From: Bacteroidota bacterium
Lineage (GTDB): Bacteria > Bacteroidota > Bacteroidia > Chitinophagales > Chitinophagaceae
Direction of reading: 5' to 3'
Assembly (NCBI GenBank): GCA_023433345.1
Contig: JAEZDA010000017.1
Coordinates: forward strand, 1 to 64,000
Length of the DNA stretch: 64,000 nucleotides
Every line of letters begins with the position of its first letter. Within the stretch, counting starts at the first letter, position 1. Positions 54,519 to 64,000 of this stretch are shown here, in pieces. Position numbers and translations under genes: made by a program. Below the pieces are notes generated by a model. The model did no database searches and was not told the DNA's origin. It was given only the letters and a program-made list of their open reading frames with translations.

Positions 54519-55958
54519 ATGAAATCCATTTCTTCAGCAAAATGGAACATTACCGGGCAGGTTGCAATACAACTTCTGAATGTAGGCGGTACAATTGTTC
54601 TTTCCCGTTGGTTACCTCCGGGCGCGGTGGGCCTGCTTCTTATGCTCAGCCTGATATCCAATTTTGTTGCAATAATTTTCAACCATGTTATTGGCAACGC
54701 TGTCGTTCAAAATTCCAGTCTTAATAACAAAGATCTTTCATCAATTTTTTGGATGAATATTTTCATTGCGGCCTTCTTTCATATTTTGCTTTTCCTTTTT
54801 TCGCCCGTTATTTCTGCTTTTTACAAAGAAGACCAGATCTTAAAATATTTACCTTATTTCGGAACCGTTTTCTTTTTTTATGCATTAGGTGGAGTAAGCC
54901 AGGCCCTATTGGTTAAAAGGCATGCTTTTAAAAGGATTGTGGCGGGCAACCTTGTTGGGATAACAGTTTCTTTTTCAGTTGCCATTTTCATGGTTGCACA
55001 AGGTTATGGAGTTGAAAGCCTTTTTGTGCAACTCCTCTTAAACACATTTATATCCTCGCTGTTTTTTTTTATTGCTGAAAAATGGAAGCCTCTTTTTCAT
55101 TTTTCTTTTTCATCATTAAAGAAGGTTCGCCGATTTGTTTCTCATCTGCTTTTTAATTCATCTCTTGAATATCTTGTTTTTAATCTGGACAACTTCATAG
55201 TTGGTCGATTTTTCGGTAATACCGGGCTTGGCCTGTACGGGAGGGCGCGCCAATGGGTCTTTCTACCGGTGCAAAATGTAGCCTTTTCAATCAGCCGAAG
55301 CTTCTTTCCCACCTTTGTACAGCTAAAAGATGATTTCGATTCACTTCAAAAAACCTTCCTTTTTTCATTCCGCTTGTCCTTTTACCTTACATGCATCCTG
55401 CTTATTTTTATGGTTGTTTCTGCCGGGGATCTTGTGCATATCTTCCTTGGAGAACAATGGCTTGAAATAGTGCCTCTCTTCATCTGGTTCAGCTTTACTG
55501 GTATTGTTGGAACTATCAATGGCTTCAACGATTCTTTTATAACAAGCCAGGGGAAAACAGGCTTGCTTCTACGCACGGGAATTTTTGAAAAAATATTCAC
55601 GGTCGCCGGCCTGTTGTTGGCTATTCCGTACGGATTGAAAGGACTGGTAATTGCAAGGCTGATCACCTCTCTTTGCATAGTTATCCCTAAAACCTATGTA
55701 GCATTAAGGGTTGCACGTATTTCCTTCAGTAAATGGATGCATGAGATCTTGCCGGCCCTCTCAATTTGTTTTTTACTTCTCGTTGCAGGTATAACTTCGG
55801 TTCGCGCGTTGGATTCTATTTCCGGGATCGCCCGGCTATCGATCGTATCAGGAGTTTATTTGCTGTTACTTATTATACTGTCTTACCTTTTTAAAGAACC
55901 GGCGTATCAAACCCTGCTCAAGGCTATATTGCATCGCAAAAAGCCGGAGCCGAAATAA
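54519..55958 (+). CDS. Polysaccharide flippase (Wzx/PST family)
   Basis: 479 residues from the ATG at 54519; earlier Mets would overlap the glycosyltransferase. A multi-pass protein with about 12-14 hydrophobic segments; the start KWNITGQVAIQLLNVGGTIV and the NSSLEYLVFNLDNFIVGRFF with LGLYGRARQWVFLPVQ are typical of lipopolysaccharide flippases of the WzxC type. It moves undecaprenyl-linked oligosaccharide across the inner membrane. A second flippase lies at 60298. Confidence 0.88.
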   Translation: MKSISSAKWNITGQVAIQLLNVGGTIVLSRWLPPGAVGLLLMLSLISNFVAIIFNHVIGNAVVQNSSLNNKDLSSIFWMNIFIAAFFHILLFLFSPVISAFYKEDQILKYLPYFGTVFFFYALGGVSQALLVKRHAFKRIVAGNLVGITVSFSVAIFMVAQGYGVESLFVQLLLNTFISSLFFFIAEKWKPLFHFSFSSLKKVRRFVSHLLFNSSLEYLVFNLDNFIVGRFFGNTGLGLYGRARQWVFLPVQNVAFSISRSFFPTFVQLKDDFDSLQKTFLFSFRLSFYLTCILLIFMVVSAGDLVHIFLGEQWLEIVPLFIWFSFTGIVGTINGFNDSFITSQGKTGLLLRTGIFEKIFTVAGLLLAIPYGLKGLVIARLITSLCIVIPKTYVALRVARISFSKWMHEILPALSICFLLLVAGITSVRALDSISGIARLSIVSGVYLLLLIILSYLFKEPAYQTLLKAILHRKKPEPK

Positions 55959-55971
55959 GGCAGAAGACATT

Positions 55972-57147
55972 ATGAAGGAAAGGATTGCCATATGTATCAA
56001 CTCTCTTCGTATAGGCGGCACCGAAAGGGTGGTTACTATACTCATGGAGCATTTGAAAACTGAATTTGATATCCATCTCATTCTTTATAATGAGGAAGTT
56101 GAATACAAAATTCCGGAGGACATTACGGTATATCCTCTGGGAGGTCCTTCGCGTGAGGGAGGCGTTGCGATGTTGCTGAACGGCCTGTTTTTTTCGTATA
56201 AACTTAACCGTTACCTCCGCCAAAAATCTATCACCACGGTAATTGGTTTCCTTAACCGCGGCTGCTATCTCACAGCCCTTGTTAAAAAAGTTTTCAATTA
56301 TCGGGGAAAGGTTTTGATGTGCCAGAGAACGCATCAAACAACTCTTGTAAGCCACGGAAGTTTCATGTACAAGGTATTTTCTAATAGGCTGCTGAAGTGG
56401 TCTTTCGCGGCTGCAGACCTTTTGGTGGCAAATTCTTCTGAAATTAAGGAGGACCTTGACAAATATGTTTCCAGGAAAGTGCAGGTGGTATTTATACCAA
56501 ACCCGATTGACCTTGAAGAGATTCGGAACCTTGCAGATGAAGATGTGAATTTCAGATTTTCAGCTGATCAGTTTCATTTTGTTGTACTCGGTGGTTTGCG
56601 GGCGGAAAAAAATCACGAACTACTTCTGCATGCCTTTGCTCATCTGCCGGCAGGTGCAGCTAAGCTATGGATAATAGGCGGCGGAAAGTTGGAGCATAGG
56701 TTGAAGAGGCTGGCAACGCGGCTGAACATTTTCAACTCGGTTGAATTTTGCGGCAGCATGACAAATCCTTTTCCCTTGTTGATGAAAGCTGACGCGATGG
56801 TGCTTTCTTCGCGGGTTGAAGGATTTCCGAATGCATTGCTCGAAGGTTTAGCATGCGGGAAGGCGATCATTTCCACCGACTGCAAAAGCGGGCCGAGAGA
56901 GATACTTGCTCCCGAACTTTCCGGTAAAGGCATGCTTGAAGATATCGTGCCGGCGAAGTATGGTATACTAGTTCCGGTTCACGACGCCGTTTCCCTTGCA
57001 AAGGCAATGAAAGAGATAATGACCAATGACAGGCTGAGAGGAGAATATTCAGAAAGAGCCTTGATCAGGATCAAAGCTTTCGATATCAATGTTCTCAGGA
57101 AGGAATTCATCCGGGTTTTTTCATCCGGCACTGGCACGGGAATATGA
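55972..57147 (+). CDS. Family 4 glycosyltransferase
   Basis: 391 residues, GT-B fold. INSLRIGGTERVVTILMEHL start, VVLGGLRAEKNHELLLHAFA, and the donor-site EGFPNALLEGLACGKAIIST (E-x7-E motif) are GT4. It follows the flippase by 13 bp. Sugar specificity cannot be read. Confidence 0.9.
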   Translation: MKERIAICINSLRIGGTERVVTILMEHLKTEFDIHLILYNEEVEYKIPEDITVYPLGGPSREGGVAMLLNGLFFSYKLNRYLRQKSITTVIGFLNRGCYLTALVKKVFNYRGKVLMCQRTHQTTLVSHGSFMYKVFSNRLLKWSFAAADLLVANSSEIKEDLDKYVSRKVQVVFIPNPIDLEEIRNLADEDVNFRFSADQFHFVVLGGLRAEKNHELLLHAFAHLPAGAAKLWIIGGGKLEHRLKRLATRLNIFNSVEFCGSMTNPFPLLMKADAMVLSSRVEGFPNALLEGLACGKAIISTDCKSGPREILAPELSGKGMLEDIVPAKYGILVPVHDAVSLAKAMKEIMTNDRLRGEYSERALIRIKAFDINVLRKEFIRVFSSGTGTGI

Positions 57148-57210
57148 GCATTGCCTGAATTAATTTCTTTTCTTTGCACAGCCGACGGAAAAATTCTGCG
57201 GACTTTAAAT

Positions 57211-58266
57211 ATGTCTAGAAATATTTTAATAACCGGCGGGGCCGGCTTCATCGGGTCGCACCTGGTTCGCCTTTTTGTTACTAAATATCCTGATTACAAT
57301 ATTGTAAACCTGGACAAGCTAACCTATGCTGGTAACCTTGAAAACCTTAGAGATATTGAATCTTTGCCGAACTACACTTTTGTAAAAGGCGATATCTCAG
57401 ACCTCAGCTTTGTTCGATCAATGTTTGAGCAATATAGGTTCGATGGCGTTCTTCATTGCGCCGCTGAAAGTCATGTTGACCGGTCAATATCAGACCCCCT
57501 TGCCTTTGTTGAAACGAATGTTGTAGGAACTGTTAGCCTTCTGCAGGCAGCGAAAGAGTTTTGGCAACATAATATGAAGGACAAGATCTTCTACCATATT
57601 TCAACCGACGAAGTGTATGGGTCTCTCGGCGCCGATGGCTTTTTTACCGAAGAAACGCCCTATGATCCGCGAAGCCCCTATTCTGCATCAAAAGCTTCCT
57701 CCGATCATTTTGTGCGCGCTTTCTTCCATACTTATAATTTGCCGGTAAAAATTTCAAACTGTTCAAATAATTACGGACCCTTTCACTTTCCCGAAAAACT
57801 GATCCCTCTCTGTATTCTTAACATCATCAATCGAAAACCCCTGCCTATTTACGGCAAAGGTGAAAACGTGCGCGACTGGTTGTATGTAGAAGATCATGTA
57901 AAAGCGATCGACCTTATATTTCATGAAGGCAAGGTTGGAGAAACGTATAACATCGGCGGGCACAACGAATGGAGCAACATTAACCTCGTGAAAGAACTTT
58001 GCAGGCAGATGGATGAGAAATTATCACGGACGCCGGGCGAAAGCGAACAGTTGATCACCTATGTAAAAGACAGGGCGGGGCACGACTTACGGTATGCCAT
58101 AGACGCCGAAAAATTAACCCGGGAACTGGGCTGGTTGCCTTCGCTTCAATTTGAAGAAGGCCTTTCAAGAACTATTGACTGGTACCTTCAAAACCAGGAC
58201 TGGCTTGAGGATGTTTCTTCAGGGAATTATCAACATTACTATCAGCAACAATACCACAGACGCTAA
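57211..58266 (+). CDS. rfbB: dTDP-glucose 4,6-dehydratase
   Basis: 351 residues from the ATG at 57211, the start of the Rossmann motif [41 protein letters not shown] and [15 protein letters not shown] (YxxxK) are RmlB. It converts dTDP-glucose to dTDP-4-keto-6-deoxyglucose. rfbA follows after 1 bp, so both steps are coupled. Confidence 0.96.
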   Translation: MSRNILITGGAGFIGSHLVRLFVTKYPDYNIVNLDKLTYAGNLENLRDIESLPNYTFVKGDISDLSFVRSMFEQYRFDGVLHCAAESHVDRSISDPLAFVETNVVGTVSLLQAAKEFWQHNMKDKIFYHISTDEVYGSLGADGFFTEETPYDPRSPYSASKASSDHFVRAFFHTYNLPVKISNCSNNYGPFHFPEKLIPLCILNIINRKPLPIYGKGENVRDWLYVEDHVKAIDLIFHEGKVGETYNIGGHNEWSNINLVKELCRQMDEKLSRTPGESEQLITYVKDRAGHDLRYAIDAEKLTRELGWLPSLQFEEGLSRTIDWYLQNQDWLEDVSSGNYQHYYQQQYHRR

Positions 58267-58267
58267 A

Positions 58268-59131
58268 ATGAAGGGAATAATACTGGCAGGCGGATCAGGA
58301 ACAAGACTGTATCCTATAACGATGGGAATAAGTAAACAACTTATGCCGATTTACGACAAGCCCATGATCTATTATCCGCTGAGTACGCTTATGCTCGCGG
58401 GAATAAAAGATATTCTTATAATAACCACCCCGGATGACCAACAGCAATTTGTACGATTAATTGGCGATGGCAGAAAATGGGGTTGCAGCATTAGCTATGC
58501 GGTGCAGGAGAAACCAAACGGGCTTGCACAGGCTTTCGTAATCGGGGAAAAATTTATCGGGTCAGACGATGTTGCGCTTGTGCTGGGCGATAATATTTTT
58601 TATGGAAGCGGGTTTTCAAAATTGCTTCAGCAGTCTTCAAACCCCGACGGTGCAGTGATATTTGCTTATCCTGTAAGTGACCCTGAAAGATACGGTGTAG
58701 TTGAATTTGACGATCAACAGCGGGCGCTCAGCATCGAGGAAAAACCTTCGAAGCCGAAAAGCAATTATGCTGTTCCAGGCCTTTATTTTTACGATAATAG
58801 TGTAGTTGAAATTGCAAAGAACATCAAACCCGGCCAAAGAGGCGAATACGAGATCACTGATGTAAACCGGGAATACCTCAACAAGAAAAAATTAAAAGTA
58901 GCCGTGCTGGATCGTGGCTTTGCCTGGTTGGACACCGGCACTTTCGATTCTCTCAGCGATGCAAGTGAATATGTTCGCGTAATTGAAAAACGCCAGGGAT
59001 TAAAAATCGGCTGCCCGGAAGAAGTTGCGTGGAGAATGAATTTTATAAACGATGAAGAACTCCTGGGCCTTGCAGAATCATTAAAGAAAAGCGGTTATGG
59101 AGAATACCTGGTGCGAATTAGCAGATCCTGA
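58268..59131 (+). CDS. rfbA: Glucose-1-phosphate thymidylyltransferase
   Basis: 287 residues from ATG at 58268: [20 protein letters not shown], then [39 protein letters not shown] and LGDNIFYG, all RmlA motifs. It makes dTDP-glucose, the substrate of rfbB. No rfbC or rfbD is in the window, so L-rhamnose is not the evident product. Confidence 0.96.
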   Translation: MKGIILAGGSGTRLYPITMGISKQLMPIYDKPMIYYPLSTLMLAGIKDILIITTPDDQQQFVRLIGDGRKWGCSISYAVQEKPNGLAQAFVIGEKFIGSDDVALVLGDNIFYGSGFSKLLQQSSNPDGAVIFAYPVSDPERYGVVEFDDQQRALSIEEKPSKPKSNYAVPGLYFYDNSVVEIAKNIKPGQRGEYEITDVNREYLNKKKLKVAVLDRGFAWLDTGTFDSLSDASEYVRVIEKRQGLKIGCPEEVAWRMNFINDEELLGLAESLKKSGYGEYLVRISRS

Positions 59132-59146
59132 CCATAAAAGAAAAGA

Positions 59147-60226
59147 ATGTCCCGAATAAATGTTACCAAGTCCTTTCTCCCGGAAAAGGCTGAGTTTCTG
59201 AAATACATTGATGCAGTGTGGGAGTCAGCCTGGCTTACCAATAACGGACCCTTTCTTCAGGAGCTTGAAAAAAAGCTCGGCGATTTCCTTTCTGTTGAAA
59301 ATCTTCTGGTATGTGGTAATGGCACCATCGTATTGCAAATGGCAATTAAGGCGCTTGGTATAAAGCGTAAAGTTATCACAACTCCTTTTTCCTACGTTGC
59401 CACACTTAATTCTATCATATGGGAAAACTGTGAACCGGTATTTGTAGATATTGATGCTGAAACACTTTGTATTGATGCTGAAAAAATTGAGGAATCAATC
59501 ACTTACGATACAGAAGCTATTCTTTGTACTCACGTTTACGGCTACCCGTGCGATGTAGATAAGATCGCAAAACTTGCCTCAAAATATAATTTAAAAGTTA
59601 TTTACGATGCGGCCCATGCTTTTGGAGCTAAGCTTAGAGGGCGCTCCTTGTTTGAATATGGTGATGTAAGTACCTGCAGCTTTCATGCTACTAAACTTTT
59701 TCACTCCGTGGAAGGAGGGTGCGTGACCTCGCCTCATAAGGATGTTTTTGATGCTCTTTATAAATTGCGGCAGTTCGGGCATATCTATGACGACTACTAC
59801 GTGGCAGGCATCAATGGAAAGAATTCGGAACTGCACTCTGCAATGGGTTTATGTGTTCTTCCGCATGTGAGCAACATAATTGAAGAAAGAAAACAAATAT
59901 CGGATCTCTATGATTCAGGATTAAAAAACCCACGCCGGCCCCACACCTTCCTGGAAGAATTTGAATACAACTATGGATATTATCCGGTGATTCTTGAATC
60001 AGAGGAGATATTAATTAAGGTAATGGATGCCATGGCAAAAGAAGATATATTTCCCCGTAGGTATTTTTATCCGTCTCTCAACGAACTCGTTTTTGTGAAA
60101 GCGTTTGCGCGGCCATGCCCTGTTTCGGAAGATATCAGCAGAAGGGTTTTGTGCCTGCCATTATATGCGGGCTTAGCCACCAGCGATGTAGAGCGGATCA
60201 TTAAATTGTTTAACAGCAATACTTAG
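59147..60226 (+). CDS. DegT/DnrJ/EryC1/StrS-family sugar aminotransferase
   Basis: 359 residues, PLP-dependent fold I. TTPFSYVATLNSIIWENCEP, THVYGYPCDVDKIAKLASKY, IYDAAHAFGAKLRG and the Schiff-base lysine in FHATKLFHSVEGG (after Ser-Phe-His) are present. After rfbA and rfbB it would aminate a dTDP-keto-deoxy sugar at C3 or C4. Which carbon is unclear, because no isomerase such as QdtA is seen. Confidence 0.9.
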   Translation: MSRINVTKSFLPEKAEFLKYIDAVWESAWLTNNGPFLQELEKKLGDFLSVENLLVCGNGTIVLQMAIKALGIKRKVITTPFSYVATLNSIIWENCEPVFVDIDAETLCIDAEKIEESITYDTEAILCTHVYGYPCDVDKIAKLASKYNLKVIYDAAHAFGAKLRGRSLFEYGDVSTCSFHATKLFHSVEGGCVTSPHKDVFDALYKLRQFGHIYDDYYVAGINGKNSELHSAMGLCVLPHVSNIIEERKQISDLYDSGLKNPRRPHTFLEEFEYNYGYYPVILESEEILIKVMDAMAKEDIFPRRYFYPSLNELVFVKAFARPCPVSEDISRRVLCLPLYAGLATSDVERIIKLFNSNT

Positions 60227-60297
60227 TAAGGCAATAAGAATCTGCTATATTGTGCCAAAACTAGTGGTCTCCGCAAGTTGATAACCTGGAAATAAGC

Positions 60298-61596
60298 ATG
60301 AAGAGACTTCGAAAGGTTTCCGGTATTTATAAAAACCCAGCTGCAAAAGCAATCGGCGTTTACACCTTTACAAACTTTTTTGCAAAAGGAGCTTCCTTCC
60401 TTCTTCTGTTTATTTACACGAATCCTCTTTATATATCACCTTCTGAAAATGGGCTGCTCAACCTGATGAGCACCTCAATTATCTTCCTTGTTCCATTTGT
60501 TTCCCTGGGATCTGTCCACTCAATAAATGCAGATTTTTTCAAAATGAATGCGAATGATTTCAGGAACAGTTTTACAACCAGCCTTGTTCTGCCGGCTGCA
60601 ATAACGATCCTTTCTTTTTTTGCGCTCTATATCTTTCGTGAACCTCTGCTTAAAACCTATGGTTTTCCTTTTTCATTTATATGGATAATCCCTTCCATTG
60701 TGTTCTTTAATTTCTGTTATGAGCACCTGATGAACCTCATCAGGAATGTAAACGATACAACCAGGTTCTTGAAGGTGAACGTCACGCGCACAGTTGTGGA
60801 GATTTCCCTCTCTGTGATACTGGTAGTATTTTTTACCTGGCGTTGGGAAGGAAGGGTGGCGGGAATATTAATGGCATACGCTCTGATCTTTTTGTATGCC
60901 TTCTACTATTTTAGAAAGAAAAATTATCTGTTCGGAAAGATAAGCAGAGATCGTCTTTTTCATGAGTTACAGTATGCAGGTCCGATCATTATCATGCAGG
61001 TAAGTATTTTCTGCCTGGGCTCTTCTGATAAGTTCTTCCTTTCCGCTTTTACAAATGACAACAATGAAACGGTCGGTATCTACAGTATCGCAAGTATTTT
61101 TGCATCGGTGATCACAATATTTTGTACCGCCATCCTTCACTATTTTTTCCCGAAAATTTATGGACAGCTTTCCTCCGAAGAAGCCGACTATTCATTGATC
61201 AGGAAATATTTTATACTTTATGCAGGCATAATGGTGCTCTGCCTTATTGCAATGCTTATAGCGACGCCTGTTGCATACAAATATTTTATCCACGAAAAAT
61301 ACCATAAAGCATTATCCTACGTTCCTTACCTGTGCCTTGGCTGTTTTATGTGGGCCATCAACTATTTTTTTTATTCATCAATGCTGTTTTTCAAGCAAAA
61401 GAAAAAGATACTTGCGATATCACTCTTTTCGATCATTACAAGCCTTGGTATGAATTATTATTTTATCAGGAACTGGCAGGAACTCGGGGCTGCCCAATCC
61501 TTTCTGCTAAGTTATACTCTTGTTTTTGCAGCCACTCTTTTCATAAATTCGGGCTTCGTAAAGAACATTCTAAAATCCAACATCCGGAAATCGTAA
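60298..61596 (+). CDS. Second polysaccharide flippase-like membrane protein
   Basis: 432 residues with about 12 hydrophobic segments (AIGVYTFTNFFAKGASFLLL, PIIIMQVSIFCLGSSDKFFL, YFILYAGIMVLCLIAMLIAT). It belongs to the MATE/MviN-like exporter group of O-antigen flippases. It differs from the first flippase and is closer to Wzx-type RfbX. FkbM follows after 3 bp. Confidence 0.85.
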   Translation: MKRLRKVSGIYKNPAAKAIGVYTFTNFFAKGASFLLLFIYTNPLYISPSENGLLNLMSTSIIFLVPFVSLGSVHSINADFFKMNANDFRNSFTTSLVLPAAITILSFFALYIFREPLLKTYGFPFSFIWIIPSIVFFNFCYEHLMNLIRNVNDTTRFLKVNVTRTVVEISLSVILVVFFTWRWEGRVAGILMAYALIFLYAFYYFRKKNYLFGKISRDRLFHELQYAGPIIIMQVSIFCLGSSDKFFLSAFTNDNNETVGIYSIASIFASVITIFCTAILHYFFPKIYGQLSSEEADYSLIRKYFILYAGIMVLCLIAMLIATPVAYKYFIHEKYHKALSYVPYLCLGCFMWAINYFFYSSMLFFKQKKKILAISLFSIITSLGMNYYFIRNWQELGAAQSFLLSYTLVFAATLFINSGFVKNILKSNIRKS

Positions 61597-61599
61597 ATA

Positions 61600-62364
61600 A
61601 TGAAGGAAGCAATATACAAGCTGGTGGATGTACTAACCTTCAGGCGCGGCCTTTCACGCAACATCAATGGTTTTCATGTAAAGCTCCCCGCACGATATGT
61701 GAATTATTTTCCTGACAATTATGAAGCTGCGAACTTCAGGTTTTTGAAAGACAATGTGAAGGCCGGCGATACGATCTTTGATATTGGCGCCCATATAGGG
61801 TTGTTCAGCACTATAGCTGCGCGGCTTGCTGGAAACGCGGGGCGTGTCATTTCTTTTGAACCTTCATCTGAAACTTTTAAACTTCTGAATGAAACAATTC
61901 GTATTAACGGACTTTCAAAAAACATCTTTCCCCGTCATGCAGCCGTGGGAGACAGGTCAGGTAAAGTGACCTTTTTCGTTTCACCTATCAGGGGAGATAA
62001 CAGCAACAGCATTGTTTCGTATAAGAACGACCGTGAGTTGATACCTGTTGAAGTTGATCTTGTAAGTGTAGACGACCTCGTAAAGGCCGATCCCGGTATA
62101 AGACCTTCCTTTATGAAGATAGATGTGGAAGGCGCCGAGCTGGATGCATTGCGCGGGGCTTCTTTTACAATGCTAAACATAAAGCCACTTATAATTCTTG
62201 CGATACACCCTGAGCCGATAAAGGAAAAAGGCGATTCAATTGAAACGATTTACCACTTCATTAAAACACACGGCTATCGCGCAACGCTCAATGGGAAAGC
62301 GGTTGGAGTGGAAGACCTTGTAAACCGCAATGGCCTTTTCGACCTTCATTTGCTTCCCGGGTAA
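61600..62364 (+). CDS. FkbM-family methyltransferase
   Basis: 254 residues. SAM-binding GDTIFDIGAHIGLFSTIAAR, VISFEPSSETFKLLNE and SFMKIDVEGAELDALRGASF are FkbM hallmarks. It O-methylates a sugar or lipid-linked intermediate. The acceptor is unknown. It is tightly packed between flippase 2 and the next glycosyltransferase. Confidence 0.9.
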   Translation: MKEAIYKLVDVLTFRRGLSRNINGFHVKLPARYVNYFPDNYEAANFRFLKDNVKAGDTIFDIGAHIGLFSTIAARLAGNAGRVISFEPSSETFKLLNETIRINGLSKNIFPRHAAVGDRSGKVTFFVSPIRGDNSNSIVSYKNDRELIPVEVDLVSVDDLVKADPGIRPSFMKIDVEGAELDALRGASFTMLNIKPLIILAIHPEPIKEKGDSIETIYHFIKTHGYRATLNGKAVGVEDLVNRNGLFDLHLLPG

Positions 62365-62379
62365 CAACATGTTCGATAA

Positions 62380-63474
62380 ATGAAACCAAAAATTCTTCAT
62401 ATTATTTTCAACCTCGGCCGCGGCGGAGCAGAAACCATGCTGGTTAATATGGTGAAAGAGGTTGAAGAATATGAGCATGTGATAGTAACTCTGTTTCCTG
62501 AAAACCATTTCGGTAATGAAATTCAGAATGCGAGAATTGTTTGCATGAACCTGAAGTTGAAGAACCTGTTGTTTTTTCCAATTGTCGCGCAAAGCTTGAA
62601 GAAAATTATTTTGAGCGAAAAGCCGGCCCTCATTCACACGCATTTATACTGGCCCACTGTTCTCGCCAGGATGTGCACTCCTCGCCACATACCTTTAGTT
62701 ACTACTATTCATGCTTTTGCCGGGCAATTGGTAGACTTTAAACGATGGTATCTGAAAATGCTTTACCGTTTTTCTTACGGCATCCGGCCCTCCACTATGG
62801 TGGCTGTTGCAAACGGAGCTTTAAAAGAATATTATAGTTACCTGAAACTTAAGCCGGGCAGGAACCACGTATTGTACACTTTTGTAGATACCGGTAAATT
62901 TTTTCCTTCAAATACTGCACTCCCGGGCGAAACCTTGAAACTTGTAAGTGTGGGTGCCCTCCGCTATCAGAAAAATCACGAATACCTGATCAGAGCTCTT
63001 AAACATCTTGATCATTCTGATGTTTCGATAGACATTTACGGCGAAGGGCCTTTGCGGGAAGATATCCGCGAAAAGATCAACGCATCAGGAGTTAATATTC
63101 GATTAATGGGGCAAGTGAGCAATATCTCTGAAAAGCTTAAACAGTACGACGCATTCATCATGCCCTCATTTTATGAAGGTTTTTCTCTTGGGGTGCTGGA
63201 GGCGATGGCGATGAAAATTCCCTTGCTGTTGTCAGACATTCCTTCCTTCAGGGAACAGTGTGATAATTCGGCGATGTATTTTAGTTTGCACGATCCTTCC
63301 GATCTTGCACAAAAGATCCTTCAGTTGAAGGGAGATCAGAAAGGGCTTCAGGAAAGAAGTGAGGCCGCATACGAAAGGGTTCTTAAGAATTTTACGCTTC
63401 CGATTCACCTGGAAAAACTGAGGCAGATATACCGCTTGGAGTTAGAGCCGGAAAAACATAATGCGAGGTGGTAG
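62380..63474 (+). CDS. Family 4 glycosyltransferase
   Basis: 364 residues. IIFNLGRGGAETMLVNMVKE start, IHTHLYWPTVLARM, LVSVGALRYQKNHEYLIRAL, and SFYEGFSLGVLEAMAMKIPL (E-x7-E) are GT4. It follows FkbM by 15 bp, and the asparagine synthetase starts 47 bp after it. Confidence 0.9.
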   Translation: MKPKILHIIFNLGRGGAETMLVNMVKEVEEYEHVIVTLFPENHFGNEIQNARIVCMNLKLKNLLFFPIVAQSLKKIILSEKPALIHTHLYWPTVLARMCTPRHIPLVTTIHAFAGQLVDFKRWYLKMLYRFSYGIRPSTMVAVANGALKEYYSYLKLKPGRNHVLYTFVDTGKFFPSNTALPGETLKLVSVGALRYQKNHEYLIRALKHLDHSDVSIDIYGEGPLREDIREKINASGVNIRLMGQVSNISEKLKQYDAFIMPSFYEGFSLGVLEAMAMKIPLLLSDIPSFREQCDNSAMYFSLHDPSDLAQKILQLKGDQKGLQERSEAAYERVLKNFTLPIHLEKLRQIYRLELEPEKHNARW

Positions 63475-63521
63475 GGTTTTTGTAAAACAACGAAGGTTTA
63501 GTTGAAGTAATAAGTAATATA

Positions 63522-64000
63522 ATGTGCGGCATAGCAGGGTTTATTGATTTTAGCGGAGGTTCAGATGCTGATATCTTAAAAAATATTACCGGAGTTCTTG
63601 ATCATCGCGGGCCTGATGCAAATGGTCACGCTTTCTTCGGAGAAACTGAAGCCGCAATAGGTTTAGGCCATAAAAGACTTTCCATAATTGACCTTAGCAG
63701 TTCGGCAGGTCAGCCGATGCGCTACAAGAATTTTCATATTGTTTATAATGGTGAGGTTTTTAACTATTCCGAAATAAAGGAAGTTCTTAGATCGCTTGGC
63801 CATTCATTCGAAACTTCTTCTGATACCGAGGTAATTCTGCACGCATTCGAGGAGTGGGGTGCGGAAATGGTTCACCGCTTCATTGGTATGTTCGCCTTTG
63901 CCATTTATGACGATCAAAAGAAAAAACTCACCTGCCTGAGAGACCGCGCGGGCATAAAGCCATTTTACTATTACTGGAAAGATGGGCTTTTCCTCTTTGC
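63522..64000 (+). CDS. asnB: Asparagine synthetase (glutamine-hydrolysing), N-terminal part
   Basis: ATG at 63522 gives MCGIAGFIDFSGG with catalytic Cys2, then LDHRGPDANG, GLGHKRLSIIDLS, IVYNGEVFNYSE and SDTEVILHAFEEWGAEM: a class II glutamine amidotransferase domain of the AsnB type. It runs off the right edge, so the synthetase domain is not visible. AsnB-like proteins are frequent in polysaccharide loci, where they can amidate uronic acids; whether this is so here is open. Confidence 0.9.
   Translation, partial: MCGIAGFIDFSGGSDADILKNITGVLDHRGPDANGHAFFGETEAAIGLGHKRLSIIDLSSSAGQPMRYKNFHIVYNGEVFNYSEIKEVLRSLGHSFETSSDTEVILHAFEEWGAEMVHRFIGMFAFAIYDDQKKKLTCLRDRAGIKPFYYYWKDGLFLF

Overview
This window is a piece of a Bacteroidota chromosome, most likely from the Chitinophagaceae or a close relative. 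Support: promoters of the Bacteroidota type (TAnnTTTG at -7, TTTG about 19 bp upstream), weak Shine-Dalgarno sequences, a 40-codon ribosomal protein THX gene, a type IX secretion sorting domain, DUF4286 and a methionine synthase split into two genes. No rRNA operon or CRISPR array was seen. One tRNA gene (Arg, CCT) is present.

Layout. 1-715: 5' end of obg and a small lipoprotein. 732-6955: phenylacetate catabolism cluster on the minus strand (TetR regulator, paaE, paaA, paaB, paaC, paaD, paaG, paaI, paaY). The same 20-bp palindrome lies upstream of the regulator gene and again upstream of paaA. 7013-9462: cupin/JmjC-like protein, DUF2461, NUMOD4-HNH endonuclease-like protein. 9537-17061: DNA repair (ligA, a helicase-nuclease with Fe-S cysteines, recR) around a lipoprotein. 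17113-19349: haloperoxidase-like lipoprotein and AraC regulator. 19499-24515: metH in two parts behind a structured leader, xthA, DUF4286. 24751-28027: HU, THX, pdxH, two small proteins, pyrH. 28253-32866: giant secreted subtilase. 32980-36285: response regulator, heme oxygenase and bacteriophytochrome kinase. 36468-39387: rplM-rpsI-rpsB-tsf. 39518-43018: TPR protein, helicase, thioredoxin, secreted protein.

43090-49754 is an AT-rich accessory island ending at tRNA-Arg. It holds a GC-rich hairpin element, an unrecognised gene, a frameshifted HTH gene, an AbiEi/AbiEii (type IV toxin-antitoxin) pair whose promoter carries a perfect palindrome at the predicted start site, a superfamily 1 helicase with an inserted nuclease-like domain and an in-frame stop in its Q motif, and an RNase H with a viroplasmin-like N-terminus. 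This is the best candidate for an unusual defence module.

50030-52761: two response regulators and an ABC-F ATPase. 52829-53060: two diverged copies of a hairpin element exactly 157 bp apart. 53278-64000: surface polysaccharide locus (three glycosyltransferases, two flippases, rfbB, rfbA, a DegT aminotransferase, an FkbM methyltransferase, and an asparagine synthetase running off the end). It would make and export a glycan containing a dTDP-derived deoxy-amino sugar.

Start codons were chosen by reading domain starts and promoter positions; many are downstream of the longest possible reading frame. All family assignments come from reading the sequence, without database searches.
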